Origin: Aquimarina sp. TRL1
GTDB lineage: Bacteria; Bacteroidota; Bacteroidia; Flavobacteriales; Flavobacteriaceae
Reading direction: 5' to 3'
Assembly: GCF_013365535.1 (NCBI RefSeq)
Contig: NZ_CP053590.1
Span: 1,106,501-1,170,500, forward strand
Length of the DNA stretch: 64,000 nucleotides
Positions within the stretch are counted from its first letter, which is position 1; every line of letters starts with the position of its first letter. The notes beneath the pieces were generated by a model. The model was given only the letters and a program-made list of their open reading frames with translations. It ran no database searches and had not been told where the DNA came from. The translations under genes were made by a program, and so were the position numbers. Below are positions 37,001 through 48,200 of this stretch, in pieces.

Positions 37001-38450
37001 CATAATAATACTCCATCTCTTTGCCTCTTCCTAGCTGATGGGTGATTCCTACCCCGCTTTTTCTGCGGATACGACCTGTATTATCAGGCATATATTCTAT
37101 CTGTGAAAACGGATGACCCCCTGCATCTGCAATACGAGAACGAAAAGGAGTTGTCAGATCGTTTGCCAATCCATAGTATTTACTCGCTCCACTGGAAGGA
37201 TCCATCCCCTTATCTGTCGTTGGCTGATCCAAAATATTCTGATGATCCAAATCAAAATCTTCATAATCATAGGGAGCTCCAGGCAATAATGAACTCTGAT
37301 TGAAATCTCGAACATACCCTAATTGTGACCAAGTCGTAGGTACTGGCAACACTTCTATGGCTGATCGACCCTGAGCGTCATAAATAACTTCGCCAACAAC
37401 AACATGATCGTCCGTATTGAGTTTGGTAACTGTCTGACGATTACGCAACGTACCATCAAAATAACTAACCACTTCCTTCTTCTTCCCTTCTTCTGCATAA
37501 CTCGCCTGAAACTGCCAGTTCTTGCCTTCTTCATGATCCGAAGTAATTGTATAATAATCAGGCCAATCTGAAACACTTGTTTTAGGAAGAACCCCACTGC
37601 TCCAACGACCGTATTGGTATTTTGAAATGTTAGACGTATAATGTCCCACTGCACGAACTCTGTAAATCAAATAGCCTTTGCTGTAAATTAAAGGAATCGA
37701 ATAACCAGTAGCCTTTGTCTGAATACGAGTACTATTACCTTTAAAATCAAGAGTGCTAAAAGCTATCTGATCCGCTCCTAAAGATGTATTAAAACGATCC
37801 CCATAACTATCAACCCAGCTCCACTCTAATTGATAATGATCCGCTCCCGAAATATTATCCCATGCAAACGATAATTCATTACTAACTCCATCAAATGTAG
37901 CTCCAATAGTGGGAATCATATCAGATAAAACTCCATAATGTGATACCCATAAGCTAGCTGATAAAGTAATATTCTCTGGGATATATCCATTAACATCTAC
38001 CGATGAAGTCGATAGATTCTGATAGCGACCCTCTTCTACAACTATATGAGCCCCATAACTATCCCCAATACGATGTTCCCGAACATCAATACTATGCTGC
38101 CCTGATCCTGCAACACTATTACTGGAAACTAATAACGTAACAACATAACTCTGAGTAGGATCAAAAACTCCGGTCGATAAACGGGGAGTCACCCGAAGGC
38201 GAACCTCATAACTAAACCATCCATAAGGAGGCTGATCCGAAGCCACAGATAATCGTAAATCAGTACCAGAAGAGACCGTAACTCCACTACTGAACATACT
38301 CAGATCTGGGCGAAACTCTAACCCAGTGCCTGAATTGATTGCTCCAGCGATAACTGACGGATCATAAATAACTTTATCCTGACTATAACCCGAATCTATA
38401 AAGAATAAAAAGATACAACAGACAAATAGATGATGAATTCTTTTTCCCAT
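28035..38450 (-). CDS. Giant RHS protein with C-terminal toxin-like region (3471 aa)
   Basis: A signal peptide ends with 'SGYSQ'. FN3-like beta domains follow in the N-terminal 300 residues, then a DUF6443-type head near '[18 protein letters not shown]'. Cysteine-rich inserts with recurring 'FExALxxxLxEG' motifs fill about 1480-2200. The YD-repeat cage follows (about 2450-3150; '[20 protein letters not shown]', 'YDYDAIGQ'-like units) and ends in the RHS core '[20 protein letters not shown]' at about 3160. The last 290 residues vary from known RHS proteins and contain an unidentified toxin-like end ('[20 protein letters not shown]'-like, about 3400). RHS proteins encapsulate their toxin and release it after cleavage. 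The gene is last but one in a 27.5-kb operon. Confidence 0.9.
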   Translation of the reverse strand: MGKRIHHLFVCCIFLFFIDSGYSQDKVIYDPSVIAGAINSGTGLEFRPDLSMFSSGVTVSSGTDLRLSVASDQPPYGWFSYEVRLRVTPRLSTGVFDPTQSYVVTLLVSSNSVAGSGQHSIDVREHRIGDSYGAHIVVEEGRYQNLSTSSVDVNGYIPENITLSASLWVSHYGVLSDMIPTIGATFDGVSNELSFAWDNISGADHYQLEWSWVDSYGDRFNTSLGADQIAFSTLDFKGNSTRIQTKATGYSIPLIYSKGYLIYRVRAVGHYTSNISKYQYGRWSSGVLPKTSVSDWPDYYTITSDHEEGKNWQFQASYAEEGKKKEVVSYFDGTLRNRQTVTKLNTDDHVVVGEVIYDAQGRSAIEVLPVPTTWSQLGYVRDFNQSSLLPGAPYDYEDFDLDHQNILDQPTTDKGMDPSSGASKYYGLANDLTTPFRSRIADAGGHPFSQIEYMPDNTGRIRRKSGVGITHQLGRGKEMEYYYGTPEQKELNRLFGYNVGHHGHYKKNLVIDPNGQASVSYLDPQGRTIATALSGDAAGTGLTGLSEEQDTSLHQEMTVDLLGKLSRGAKDTALDNTIKTSTGGFGPLYDALEYGGTKVSAFDRGYRFNYTLSNAPFFEDNCSPTTVVQYPFVYDLEIAIEDLDGVSLLATPVVEKVDMSRVTSGTFILPEATASVPRGSYTISKSLSVDREALASYADAYVARLQDANDACYISPEEVSNLPVLSFEGCFMTCSECEAALLSDYGSKSQYVTTQVEAYDYSSLSHLSATELEEEKTRLAAVFAIQWDALIRACNAPCQEGVLDGGAPSDVVSSSSLSCSISHSILRNDMKPLGQYGAYRGAVYNDQTTGGSGIIENSSVLSIFSTSNELISTRTSSGEHNSWRNPRHEAHDPAPSGSGLYTSGHYYTEDGQISYIKVKQLITTRIVAGQPTEEITYDPMLIEGAVVRESADREYVYTEPQNLALVTDFLRDDIWQDSWTSSLLVYHPEYCYITYNRAVCGMTSTVSGGKMNSDGYDAYLGSVKSYAAAKAAGLLGSLESLSASDPYFRGTIPAVENSTSRNARESVIRESLLSNYNGSGMSAMAFSYGTLVCNSISSCDLGLGSSPTAASILGKVDGFSDVSKQDQFWNTYKANYGVAKQVVQSLFSNIYARNNGCYNGCIGEQAPPTTLLTVLSGYSTSVNNQVGGLIQGGAAGICADLHSELYKEKEKRFKPSDNLYSSGDNGGDIYNDLANFTNYEYYIATGVCPKARDLEMYLNYYFKEYGSGIPASSTYRGGYLTPALFTDLGGSHPTDAAVEIRTNLTAANKTLDIRFYQNNQAVGTIPISVSLPASFSNTWQNYGAGTWQITSVKQIYSSYDASSERFRYQVLAEVTIGGTTTQEIVLSGQTQARIAACSITEADGVGEYIGDGSGTDISGCNNTTRFETALRDVMYELEQRGTLNNGSVSLNSMSSYSGSYLATFFGAGAALWKADGRGTYELTVGGVTRLTMELGQVLDPAVIEVITGANVNYLYNDKGQITQQQLNITYREADHFPKIATARLYESCDVVTGVCRLINLLCCGDINDLVGGDNQVICIQNQQAEETFEAGLLTLLNEGILNENRLDTPYTISSPLTSDFLNNTKYRERISRYTKDIPGINVSTDFNSCFFLRRSNHFEELMLIFSADPTADASAIAHHTNSTQCGDSNWAIFRIQQRRSDGANVLNIGRITKLDIQKEGVLAFTHTDRSTNQEIATTGSIANLLPMRTNTVCQVSGFRPDCQFFEDPPVDCIGEAIAEANQFANDIKHLVNAVFRNVDLAGIGINQGRLINLQGYPEYTNFIQKVLTVKSALPCTTCYDKFFDYSIKEHVKFSITRTSSNVYALSINLSDIHQVSIPLNVPSGEIPKQIDSITHSSNGRFTVVSTDLNGKQYTSLHNFRGVKINDPNDHKSPILFQFFCNTDYNATSLAQNPDNLDNENIDGICGDAVLENNLEHALKIALNEGITSMKENRPVSSTIFDELFFGNVNLQKRIENHFGLTDPTSVYDYQFDSAETEPIYHRFATGHIQTRGTMHLILTRSGGYITSIKLSLEEDFFDISEIIDIEIVRSNIELTQGVNNSISGGTFCTINYKDSLGGLKQAKNVIITFSASDLPRTYENQFLCDLLSWPVSLVPTRIVSELNENETLSTSTYARDLNNSKKSNPPSAKSTTIADETIPCGPTVCIPPVVEPLSCTTTYSAYTGVMSRIGDTEAEDIVSAEDFCQYSLQYLVADYEYYLTKLGIVSTLDLYYLTISEFGATEFNYGYPGMRRTYKGRSAVIDLYQAHVSSSGDSAKSWTAFTTDYLNTSGNEDICVPRPFFTDFTEVTVTIPDDTDCQQFVKSVRAAYTRDVYDSYIAGKRAEFIAEYLSQAIDNAVETFDMTYYDKEYQYTLYYYDQSGNLLQTVPPEGVDRFTDTELQASDASGESLNSRINQHRTNDIARENSSLLPAHELLTKYRYNSLNQLVWQKTPDGGITRFAYDELGRIIASQNANQLAANQFSYTTYDALGRIVEAGALTPTVGISIREKTGTLVYTATGNVVSTRVEDQYPQNISRDRVEVTRTRYNDLSIGAAEIFETVSDQSIYRSTTRNRVAGIYYYDQYSSTTLERQYDHAIFYHYDIHGNVKELVQHDKQMALTLDDPTSGMKRTQYEYDLISGNVHRVTYQKGKADQFIHQYRYDADNRIVGVSTSDNGRIWEEDARYAYFSHGPLARTVLGSRQVQGLDYAYTLQGWLKGVNGESLDPTADMGGDGSSASDVAKDALGYSLSYYEGDYQSIGTTTGSSFVYSNSPGLESTKNLYNGNIKQMVTSLIDNNESMLSSQINHYEYDQLNRIKKMQGSQLTGMTATPSYHSSYSYDKNGNLQQLHRATVNSQGSVVDMDALQYTYKTVTDPETGQQVRSNQLSHVDDTIAGSTFNDLSDQNPGNYSYDAIGQLIEDKQEGIHNIEWRVDGKVKKIRKSNGTEVSFYYDGLGNRIGKRVLPENKTTLYSRDAQGNVLGVYQANTSGAVATDMRLKEHHIYGSSRLGIEEKNIALSSDQAVAEATVGNTVGDKRYELSNHLGNVMSVISDRKTATVTGNLTTFTPDVLSFSDYYPGGMLLPNRHGNSSDYRYGFQGQEMDNEIKGEGNSINYKFRMHDPRLNRFFAVDPLTHEYPNISPYAFSENRLINTIDREGLESTFYLLGLREINGIEYLVPIKAFEVENSITIIGGKKIHLDKSNNSFIYGTDGRWHRMSQEQANQSLYALGDTNEEVLEAINGMEYADNEAKAAIVHNNIEVGAEYILMVAAIYGNLQISRAFKSNSITKNTKSTKTPATTGIAVEQVPKVKAQINSRHILNSDKIGAKNAKTKASTVAPDEILKRDLDDFNSGNFKKLKDGNIDINGNIYGVKNEGATLFPISGEGFMKLTQGQIKAIKLIKNVPADKLQKAATGAGISTETLNFAKEFVKKY

Positions 38451-38462
38451 GAATACTCCTTT

Positions 38463-39185
38463 TTAGTGTGAACGATTAATTAAACGATATTCTTGATAAT
38501 CTCCAGTCAGGAAAACATCTTCAGATGACTTTAAAACGATATAATCTTTGATATCTATTCCTTCTGACAAAACGCCTTCTGAATACTCAAAAGTGATGAT
38601 CAGACGACCATGATCCAGTTTCTTTACTCCTCTATCTCCTACAAAAGGAATCAGTCTGGAGAAAAACAATTCTTGTTTCTCCAAGCGATATGTATTTTTA
38701 TTAATATGTAGTATTACTCTGCTATATGGATTTTGATTGGATTGCGAATCAGCTGTCAATTCACATAAAATGACGTCTCCTTTTTCGGTAGTCTTTCCCT
38801 GCGTATAATTTTTCATCAGCGTATTAAGCTGTACTACTTGTCTTTCTATAGAAGATATTTCCGGAATCGTATACACAACTGTTTTTTCGGTATGATTAAT
38901 GGTTAATTGTCCTTCCGGGAATTGAAGTATATCTGTATTCAGCATTTTTATCTGAGATACTGCTTTATTTTTTATAATGCTTCCTTGGTAAGATTCTGTA
39001 GCTTTACTTCCCGTCAGTCCCTGATACATGGTATACGTCATATCCACCTGATATTGTTCTTCTGACTGATAAAATGCTAAGGCTTTATTTAAGAGCTCTT
39101 TTACTCCCGTATTTTGTGAATGCCCGAGTTGTATAGCCCCTATACAACATATAAGCAGGATTTTATATATAGATAAATTATTCAT
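38463..39185 (-). CDS. LolA-like exported protein (240 aa)
   Basis: A signal peptide ends at 'LGHSQ'. The mature part has the pattern of the LolA/LolB lipoprotein-carrier fold: alternating strands such as 'YQVDMTYTMYQGLTGSKATE', 'QLTINHTEKTVVYTIPE' and 'RLEKQELFFSRLIPF'. In canonical systems this fold binds lipid tails and carries lipoproteins across the periplasm. Placement between two giant exported proteins, 12 bases before the RHS gene start, suggests a dedicated export or folding helper. This is inference; LolA residues for lipid binding cannot be verified by eye. Confidence 0.62.
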   Translation of the reverse strand: MNNLSIYKILLICCIGAIQLGHSQNTGVKELLNKALAFYQSEEQYQVDMTYTMYQGLTGSKATESYQGSIIKNKAVSQIKMLNTDILQFPEGQLTINHTEKTVVYTIPEISSIERQVVQLNTLMKNYTQGKTTEKGDVILCELTADSQSNQNPYSRVILHINKNTYRLEKQELFFSRLIPFVGDRGVKKLDHGRLIITFEYSEGVLSEGIDIKDYIVLKSSEDVFLTGDYQEYRLINRSH

Positions 39186-39261
39186 TGTGTTTATGTGGTT
39201 CCTTTGTCCTATAGAAACTGATCAAAAATTCTTCTTAAATCAGTTTCTACAGGCTTTTGTT

Positions 39262-42200
39262 TTAATGGTTTCGCTTTATATTTCCTGAGCGGGTTTCCTG
39301 AATTGTAAAGACCCCTCTTTCTGTTTCTTTTTTCACTCGAATCAGTCCTCCTTCCTGATCGTATTCATAGAAGGTCGCATAATTGTTTTCATCCAATTCT
39401 GATTTTAATCGTTGAGTGATTGGATCATAGACGAAGGTCTTCATATTTCCTTCGAAAGGATGCATTCGTATATCATCAAAATAGACATTCAATTGTTCTG
39501 TACTATTCCCCTGGATTCTGCTCTCTAAATGGATCTGCATGTTTACTGCATCTACAGGAATCGTAAAATCTGCTGTGATTCGCTGCCATCCATCTACAAT
39601 AGCTCCTTTAGGCATAAACTCTATAGCTGCATTATCAGGTGGTACAATATCTACTCCATCCTGATTGCGATAACGCAATCTCAATAGAGAATTGGCATAA
39701 TCCATTACTTGATATGCTGGATCAGGAATATATGTATATGTCGTTATGCTCGGTACTATCGCAGAGGAAACAATGCCTCTATCAACAATATTCGTCCTGT
39801 TATAGGATAGGTCTCCTCCATCAATTTTAAAAGACGAGGTCATACAAAAATTCGTTCCGCAAACAGAGGCATCTGTAAAGTTTAGCACTAGTGTCGGATT
39901 ATGACGTAATGGGTAGCGATGTTCCTCATCTGCATATCTTCTGATTAGCGGTGTGCGATATAAGAACTGAGGATATTGTTCATTTCCCGGAGTCAAAGAA
40001 AACTTAAACCCAATGGTTCGAACAGGTCCGATAGGACGTCCTAAATTATCTTCATGCTGGCTTCCTTTTACATACGTAAAATCATATACTGTTAAATTTT
40101 TATCTACTGCATTTTTTATAAAAGGAATGAGTACATCAAACTCTCTGCTCTCCGGATTAGGAATATATTTTTGTGGAATATGACTTCCTTCAATGACTTT
40201 ATCCTTCAGATGGTTTAATAACTTGACAAATACATCACTTACTTCACTAAAGTTTTTAGTCACCGGGTCAATCGCTTTTAGCCCATCTTCTCTCACCCAG
40301 GCGCTAATTACATAATGCGCTCCTGGTTGTGGTCTGAATCGCTCACAACCTATCAAAGAAGGTGGTACTTCATCCAATATCGACACGGTTACAGCTTCTC
40401 TAAATGAGCTCACACAACAACCGATATCCTCTGGATTACAATTGATCGTTGTTTGTGCTGCATAATAGGTTTGTCCATGTACCAAATGTTCTGTAGGATT
40501 ATAGGCGGTTCCTCCAAAAGCAGCATCATACCATATAATATTGTTCCCTACAGCTATTAAGTCCGAAACAGTTGCTGTTTCATTGGTATAAAAAGTTTGC
40601 CGTGTATTCGTGACTACCGGAGGAGGAACATCAAAAATAGAGACTACTACTTTTCGTCTGGCACTTTCATTTTGCAATGGATCTCTTTGTACTGCATAAT
40701 AAATTCCTCCATCAGTCAATCCTTCTGTAAGAGCATATGTTTCAGCTCCTGTCGCTCCTTTATACCATAGCAATGTATGATTGGGCAAAAGCGTATATCT
40801 GGCACTAAGATCTGCTACGGTAGCATTAACTGATTTACAGAAATACTGCCACCCATCTCCTTCTGGATCCTGAACTTTTATTGCTACCACAACTTCAAAC
40901 CTACAACTTGCCGTTCCCTGTTGTGCGTAATATGATTTCCCATCTTCTAAAAGGGCATTTACATCTAATGGTGTTCCTCCTGTAGGGGTCGAATACCATG
41001 CAATGGAAGTTCCGGTAATCTGAAGATCTTTTATTTTCGAATTCGAAATAATTGAAAATTCCTGATACCCTTCTGTCTCTTCATTCCCCGGAGCTCCTTC
41101 ATTCAGGTTTACTTTCACTCCAACTCTGGGGTTTGCTGTATTCCCTTCTGCCCAATAAACAACAGGATCTAATAAAGTGGTTCCCGGAAGTGCGACACCT
41201 CCTGTCTGTGTTGTATACCAGCTTACAACCGGAGTATTAACAATAGGAGATACCAAATCACTTACTGTGGGTGTTTTTTCGGAGCTACAAAATGATTGGA
41301 CTGTATCCCAATTCGGTACAATAACAGCCAACGTGATCGTATGACGTGTCAATATTAAATCTGTAACAATACTATTGGTAGCGGTGAAGTAATAATCTCC
41401 TGCATCTGCTGCTGTCGCATTCGTAATAATCAGGTCTTTATTAGTCGCCCCGGCAATAGCAACTCCATTTTTATACCATTGGTAACTGTTATTGGCACTA
41501 ATCAATGCTTCACTACTAAAAGTGATATCTTTTCCGATATAAATGCTATGATATTCTCTTTTATCAACCTTTGCCTGTGGTATATATAAAAAGCTTGTAA
41601 GCTTTGTTTGATACGCCGTAAACTCTGGTTCTACATTCCAAAAAACAAATTTATTGCTATCAATCATTAAATGTTTTAGACTAGCCAGCTGACTTAAAGC
41701 TGGAGGAACTCTTCCTGAAAGCTGATTATTACTAAGGTATAATTGCTGTAAGTGTGTCAGACTTCCAAAAGAGGAAGGTATTGGCCCTGACAGCTGATTG
41801 TTTGCTAACTCCAGGTACTTAAGGCTTATTACATTTCCTAATTCCTGAGGAATTATTCCGGAAAGCAGATTATTATTTGCTTTAAAATCCTGTAGTTTTC
41901 TCAAGCTTCCCAAGGTGCCAGGAATAGTATGGCTCAACTGGTTATCACTTAGCCATAGAAACTGAAGATTCGTAAGATTTCCAAAAGTATTAGGAATGCT
42001 CCCTGACAACTGATTGTGATTCAAATATAAGTGCTGTAAGTTGCTTAGTTGCCCTAACTGTGTTGGTATTGTTTCTGAAAGTTGATTTCTAAATAAACTA
42101 AGCTCTCTCAATTGCATCAGATTTCCTAATGTAACCGGAATACTACCACTTAACTGGTTATCACTAAGTGACAGGTATTTTAATTTTGACAGGTTCCCGA

Positions 42201-45200
42201 ACTCAACCGGAATCGTCCCTCTTAATAAGTTACGATATAAACTCAATCGTTCTAAATTTGTCAAAGTGCCTAAAGCTGAAGGAATCTCCCCGGTAAGCTG
42301 GTTCCCCATCGCCTCCAGCACTCTTAGGTTCATCAACCCTCCCAATACAGAGGGAATCTCTCCCGTCAAATGATTCCAGGAAAATTGTATTTCCTGTAAA
42401 TTGGATAACTCTCCAATAGCTGTCGGGATATTTCCGGATAGTTTATTGTCATCTAATCGTAATCGTGTAAGGTGCTGTAAGCCTGAAATAGCAGCAGGAA
42501 TAGTTCCTGAAACATTATTTTTAGGTAGTGAAAGTTCAATGATTTTTCCATTAATCACCGTAACACCATACCAATCACAAACTGGTACCGTAGGTGATAA
42601 CCAATGTGTACGATTTGTCCAGTTAATTCCATTTGTAGCTTGATAAAAATCGATCAAAGCTTGTTTTTCTTCCGGAGATACTCCACAACTATCTGCCGGC
42701 TCTACCGAGATCGTTATTGGATTACGCAACAATGTTAATCCGGTAACCACGGTATTAGTAGCTTCAAAATGATATACTCCGGCATCACTGGCACTCACGC
42801 TATTTATCACTAGTTCTTTTGCAGTAGCACCAGGAATTGCCACATTATCTTTATACCATTGATATTTATTATTGGGACTACTTAGCACATCTGATGTTAG
42901 TATTAAACGAATGCCTGTTACAGCTGTCTTGGAGACTACGTCATCTACCTTGGCTTGTGGTGCATAGATAAAGCCTGTACCTAACTTTGTTTTTAACCTG
43001 TCAAATTCTGGTTCTATTCCTGAAAAGATAAATTGATTATCGAAAATGGTAACTCCGGTTAGATTTACTAATTGTTCCAAACCAGCAGGCAATATTCCTG
43101 ATAACTGGTTACTGTCTAATCCCAGTATTTCTAAATTCGTCACTTGTCCTAATGTAGACGGAATGTTCCCGGTAAAGTTATTATTTGATAAAAACAGCCT
43201 TTTCAGGTTAGGAAGCGTTCCTATGTCTGCTACTATATCCCCTTCTAAATTATTATTGTTTAGGTTCAAAACTTGTAGTTCCCGCAAGTTTATAATTTCA
43301 TCAGGAAGTATCCCTGAAAGCTGATTGCTCATCAACCAGATTTCTTCTAATGCTTTTAACTTAAATATGGAAGGAGGAAATGTTCCTATTACTTGATTGT
43401 TCTCCAATCGTATTCCACTTACTCTTCCATTACGAACAGTTACTCCATACCAGTCACAGACTTTAGATGTTGGGTCATTAATCTTCCATGGTTTATCATT
43501 AGCTATTGTATTAGCCCAGTTAGCTCCATTAGTAGCCTGATAAAAATCAATTAATGCCTGACGTTCTTCGGCTGAAATCTCACAAGAGGAAGTTCCTACT
43601 TCTACTTGTATCGGATATCGGGTTAATGTTAACCCCGTAACTATACTATTAGTAGCTGTAAAGTGATATAATCCGGCGTCCGATGCAGTTGCTGTAGGAA
43701 TTACATACTCTTTGGTGGTTGCCCCTGCAATGATGACATCATCTTTATACCACTGATAACTATTATGAATGCTGGTTAGAGTGTTTGTAGTCAAGGTAAT
43801 CGTCTCTCCAATCGCTACAGAACGCGTAAATGCTTCATCGACTTTAGCCTGTGGAGCATAAATAAAACCTGCTCCTAATTGTGCTTGCAATGCTACAAAT
43901 TCTGGTTCTAATCCTGAGAATATATACTGATTCCCCGAAATATCTATGTTTTGTAATCCAAGTAGTTGGTTCATTCCTGAAGGAATTCCTCCTGATAGCA
44001 TATTATTACTTAAGTCAATTATCTCTATCCCAATTAATTGATTAAATGTCAAAGGAATTTCTCCTGTTAATTGATTGTTGGCTACCCGAAGTGTCTTTAA
44101 CTTGGTTAATTGCCCGATTTCAGGGAAAAGATTTCCTGTTAAAGCATTTGTATTAAGCAGTAACTGTTCTATATATATAAGTTTTCTCAAAGTAACCGGA
44201 AGTTCTCCTGTCAATTGATTTCCTGATATATCTAATTGTCTCAAATACGTCAGGTTTGAAATTACATCAGGAATGTTTCCTGTCAGGTTGTTTACCGCTA
44301 AATTTACTCCTGTTACCTTTCCTTTTTCTACGGTCACCCCATACCAGTTACATACTGGAGTATCTGTCAACCAATTTGTAGTATTCGTCCAGGCATTCCC
44401 TCCGGTAAGATTGTAAAAATCAATAAGTGCTTGTTTTTCCCTTGCAGAAACGGAGCAAGGATCAGAACTAATCGTTACTTCTATCGGGTGGCGTTCTAAG
44501 ATTAAATCATGTACAATCGTATTGGTAGCTGTAAAATGATATATTCCTGCATCACCAGAACTAACAGCAGCTATTTCTAAAGTTGCATTGGTTGCTCCTG
44601 GAATAGCTACATTATTTTTATACCATTGATATTGATTATTAATACTGCTCAATTCCTGTGTTCCCAATACTATTTTTTCTCCTGCTATAACTGGTAAAGT
44701 TTCTTCTTCATCGACTTTGGCTTGCGGTATGTATACAAACCCTGAACCTAGCATTAAGGTGTATGCTGTAAATTCTGACTCTATATCTGAAAACACAAAT
44801 TGATTTCCAGACATATTAAATAACCGAAGGTTTGGCAAGGTAGTTATTGCAGCAGGAACAGTTCCTGAGAACTGATTATCATGAACCCATAATGATTCTA
44901 AACTACTTAGCTGCATGAAACTTTCCGGAAGCTTTCCTGATAATTGGTTTCCGTGGATATCTAATGCTTTTAGCTGTACTAATTGTCCTAATTCTGCAGG
45001 TATATCTCCTGATAGTTGATTGTTGTAAACATACAGAGATTGTAATGCTGAAAGTTGTCCCAACTCTGCAGGAATACTTCCTGTTAGGATATTATTGTAT
45101 AAATTAAGGTCTACTAAACTAGATAACCCTCCAAAACTTACAGGGATTTCTCCTGTTAATTGATTATTATCAAGGTGTAATGTTTTTAAGTTATTTAATT

Positions 45201-48200
45201 GACCTAACTCAGAAGGAATTGCCCCGGTTAACTCATTACTATACAGGTTTAAATCCGTAAGATTGGATAAGGTTGATAGAACAGCAGGAATCGTACCTGT
45301 TAATTTATTCCCCTGTAAGTGTAAATACCTAAGTTCTTTTAATTGAGCTATCAAATCAGGAATCGTACCTGTTAATTTATTATGCCCCAAGTATAACGAT
45401 CGTAAGGTATTAATATCTGCTATTGATATAGGAATTTCCCCGTATAAATCATTTTGATTCAATGATAAAAACTCCAGATTTCTCAATTGATTTATAGTAG
45501 AAGGAATTGTTCCTGTTAATTGATTCGTCCCTAAGTCTAATTTTATTAAATGAGTCAATCCCCGAATAGAAGAAGGAATCTCTCCAACAAGGTTATTACT
45601 GATTAGTGTTAATTCTGTTACTTTTCCATTGGTTACTGTCACTCCATACCAATCACAAACCGGTGCATTGGTCAGCCAATTCGTACGATGAGTCCAATTA
45701 GTTCCATTCGTAGTGTTATACAAATCAATTAATGCTTGTTTTTCCGCTTCAGAGACTACGCAAGAACCAACTGGATTTACAGTTAATGTAATGGGATTAC
45801 GTGTGAGTGTCAATCCAGTAATAATCGTATTACTCGCTGTAAAATGATATACTCCAGCATCAGTCTCTTTGGCATTCGCAATTACTAATTCTTTACTTGT
45901 TGCTCCTGGGATAAGTACTCCATCTTTATACCACTGATAACTATTATTCGTACTAGTTAGCTCCTGACTTGTTAAAACTATTGTATTATTAACGATCACC
46001 GATTGAGTTTCTGTCAGATCGACTTTTGCTTGCGGCTGAAACGAAAAAGTAGTTAAGTTAGATTGGTATGCCGGGAACTCCTGTTCGAAATTACTAAAGA
46101 TAAAATCGTTATTTTCAAAACTAAATGAAGTTAATATTTTTGAAGAAGCAAGTGTCGAGAAACCGGAAGGAATATTTCCTGAGAACTTATTGATTCCCAT
46201 TCCTACATTTTTCAAACGAGGTAATTGTCCTATACTAACAGGTATACTCCCTGATAATCTATTTCGTGTAAGGCTTAAAACTTCTAAATTTATTAAATTC
46301 CCTATCTCCGCAGGAAGCACTCCCTCTAATTGATTCCAGAAGAGGTATAAGCCTTTTAAGTTTAGTAGGTTCCCCAATTCTTTAGGAATACTTCCACTTA
46401 GGTTGTTATTTCCAAGGTTTGCATATTGTAATGAAGATAGATTTCCTAACTCTATTGGAATAGCACCTGTTATCACATTTCGTTCTAAGTGAAGTTCTTC
46501 CAGAACTTGCATATTCCCTAACTCAGGAGGTAGCGGTCCTTCTAATCGATTGATGTATAACATTAATTTTTTTAGTTTCAATAATCCTCCGATAGAAGCA
46601 GGAATTGTTCCTGTCAATTGATTACTAAATAAATTAAGTGCTTCCAGATTTATCAGATTTCCTAATTCTGCTGGAATGGACCCTGTCAATGAATTTCTGA
46701 ATAAACTTAGTATCGTAAGATTTGTAAGTTTCTGAAGGTCGGGAGGAATGGTTCCTGATAATTGATTGGATCCCAGATTCAGACTTCTTAATGAGGCCAT
46801 ATCTCCTATGGATACCGGAATGATTCCTGTAATAGCATTCCGCTCAACCGTAAATGTATGTACATTTGTTAGATTACCCACAGAAACGGGGAGTTCTCCT
46901 GAAAGTTGATTAATTGCTAAATTCACAAAAGTAAGATTTGTCAAATCTCCAAATGAGGCTGGTATTGGACCTTTTAGTTTATTATTAACTAAGGATAATT
47001 TAGTAACCTTTCCATTTTCTACTGTTACTCCAAACCAATCGCAGACAGGTGTATTAGAGCTCCACGGTCTATTTCCTGTAGTAGAATTAGTCCAGCTTGC
47101 TCCTCCTGTACTAGTATAAAAATCTAACAAAGCTTGCTTTTCTATAGCAGAAACTCCACATGCATCCTGAGCTGTTACTGTAAGTGTAATATCATTTCTA
47201 TAAATAAAAAGTTTATCTATAACCGTATTTCTAACAAGCAATTTATAGATCCCTGCATCTGTATCTTTAGCATTTGTAATTGTATATTCTTTGCTCGTGG
47301 CTCCTGCAATAGCTCGGTTTCCCTTATACCATTGATATGTATTGTTAGGACTGGTAAATACATTAGAACTTAATATAATGCTTCCTCCTGGAACAACGTT
47401 TAAGGTTTCTTCTATATCTGCCTTTTTTTGTTGATTATAAGTAAAGCTTGCTATGTTTGTCTTAATTGTTAAAAAATCAGTTTCAAAATCCGAAAACACA
47501 TATTTATTCCCTGAAATCCCTAGATTAGTAAGGCTTGGCAGGGCAGTAATACTTGTCGGAATTTTCCCGGAAAGATTATTTGTATATAGATATAAGGCTT
47601 TCAGTTTAACCAATTGCCCAAAAGATTCGGGAATTGATCCTGTCAGCTGATTTTTATGCAGATGGATATTTTCTATATTACTTAATTGTCCTAACTCTAC
47701 AGGAATACTTCCCGAAAGTTGATTATTTCTAATCCCTAAAAACTTCAATCTGGTTAATTGCCCTATAGCCGCAGGAATACTTCCTGTTAACTGATTGTCA
47801 TTGAGAAATAAATTTTCTAATGCTGTTAACTGTCCTAAAGCAGAAGGAAGTACTCCTGATAATTGATTAGAGGAAAAGTTTACTTGCCTTACATTGACTA
47901 GCTGACTTATTGTTGTAGGGATTGATCCTGTTAACAGGTTATTATCCAATGATACCCTTCCTAATTTAGTCAAAGATCCTATACTCTCTGGAATCACCCC
48001 TGTCAATTGATTTCCTGATAGCCCCAGATTCCCTAAATTAGTTAACTGCCCTATTTCTGTTGGGATATTTCCTGTCAATTGATTATTGGATAAATAGAGA
48101 GAAGAAAGTTTTGAAAGCTGTGTAAGTTCTACAGGGATCCCTCCGGTAAACTGATTATTCCCCAGATTAATATATAGCAGGTTGCTCAATTGTCCTAATT

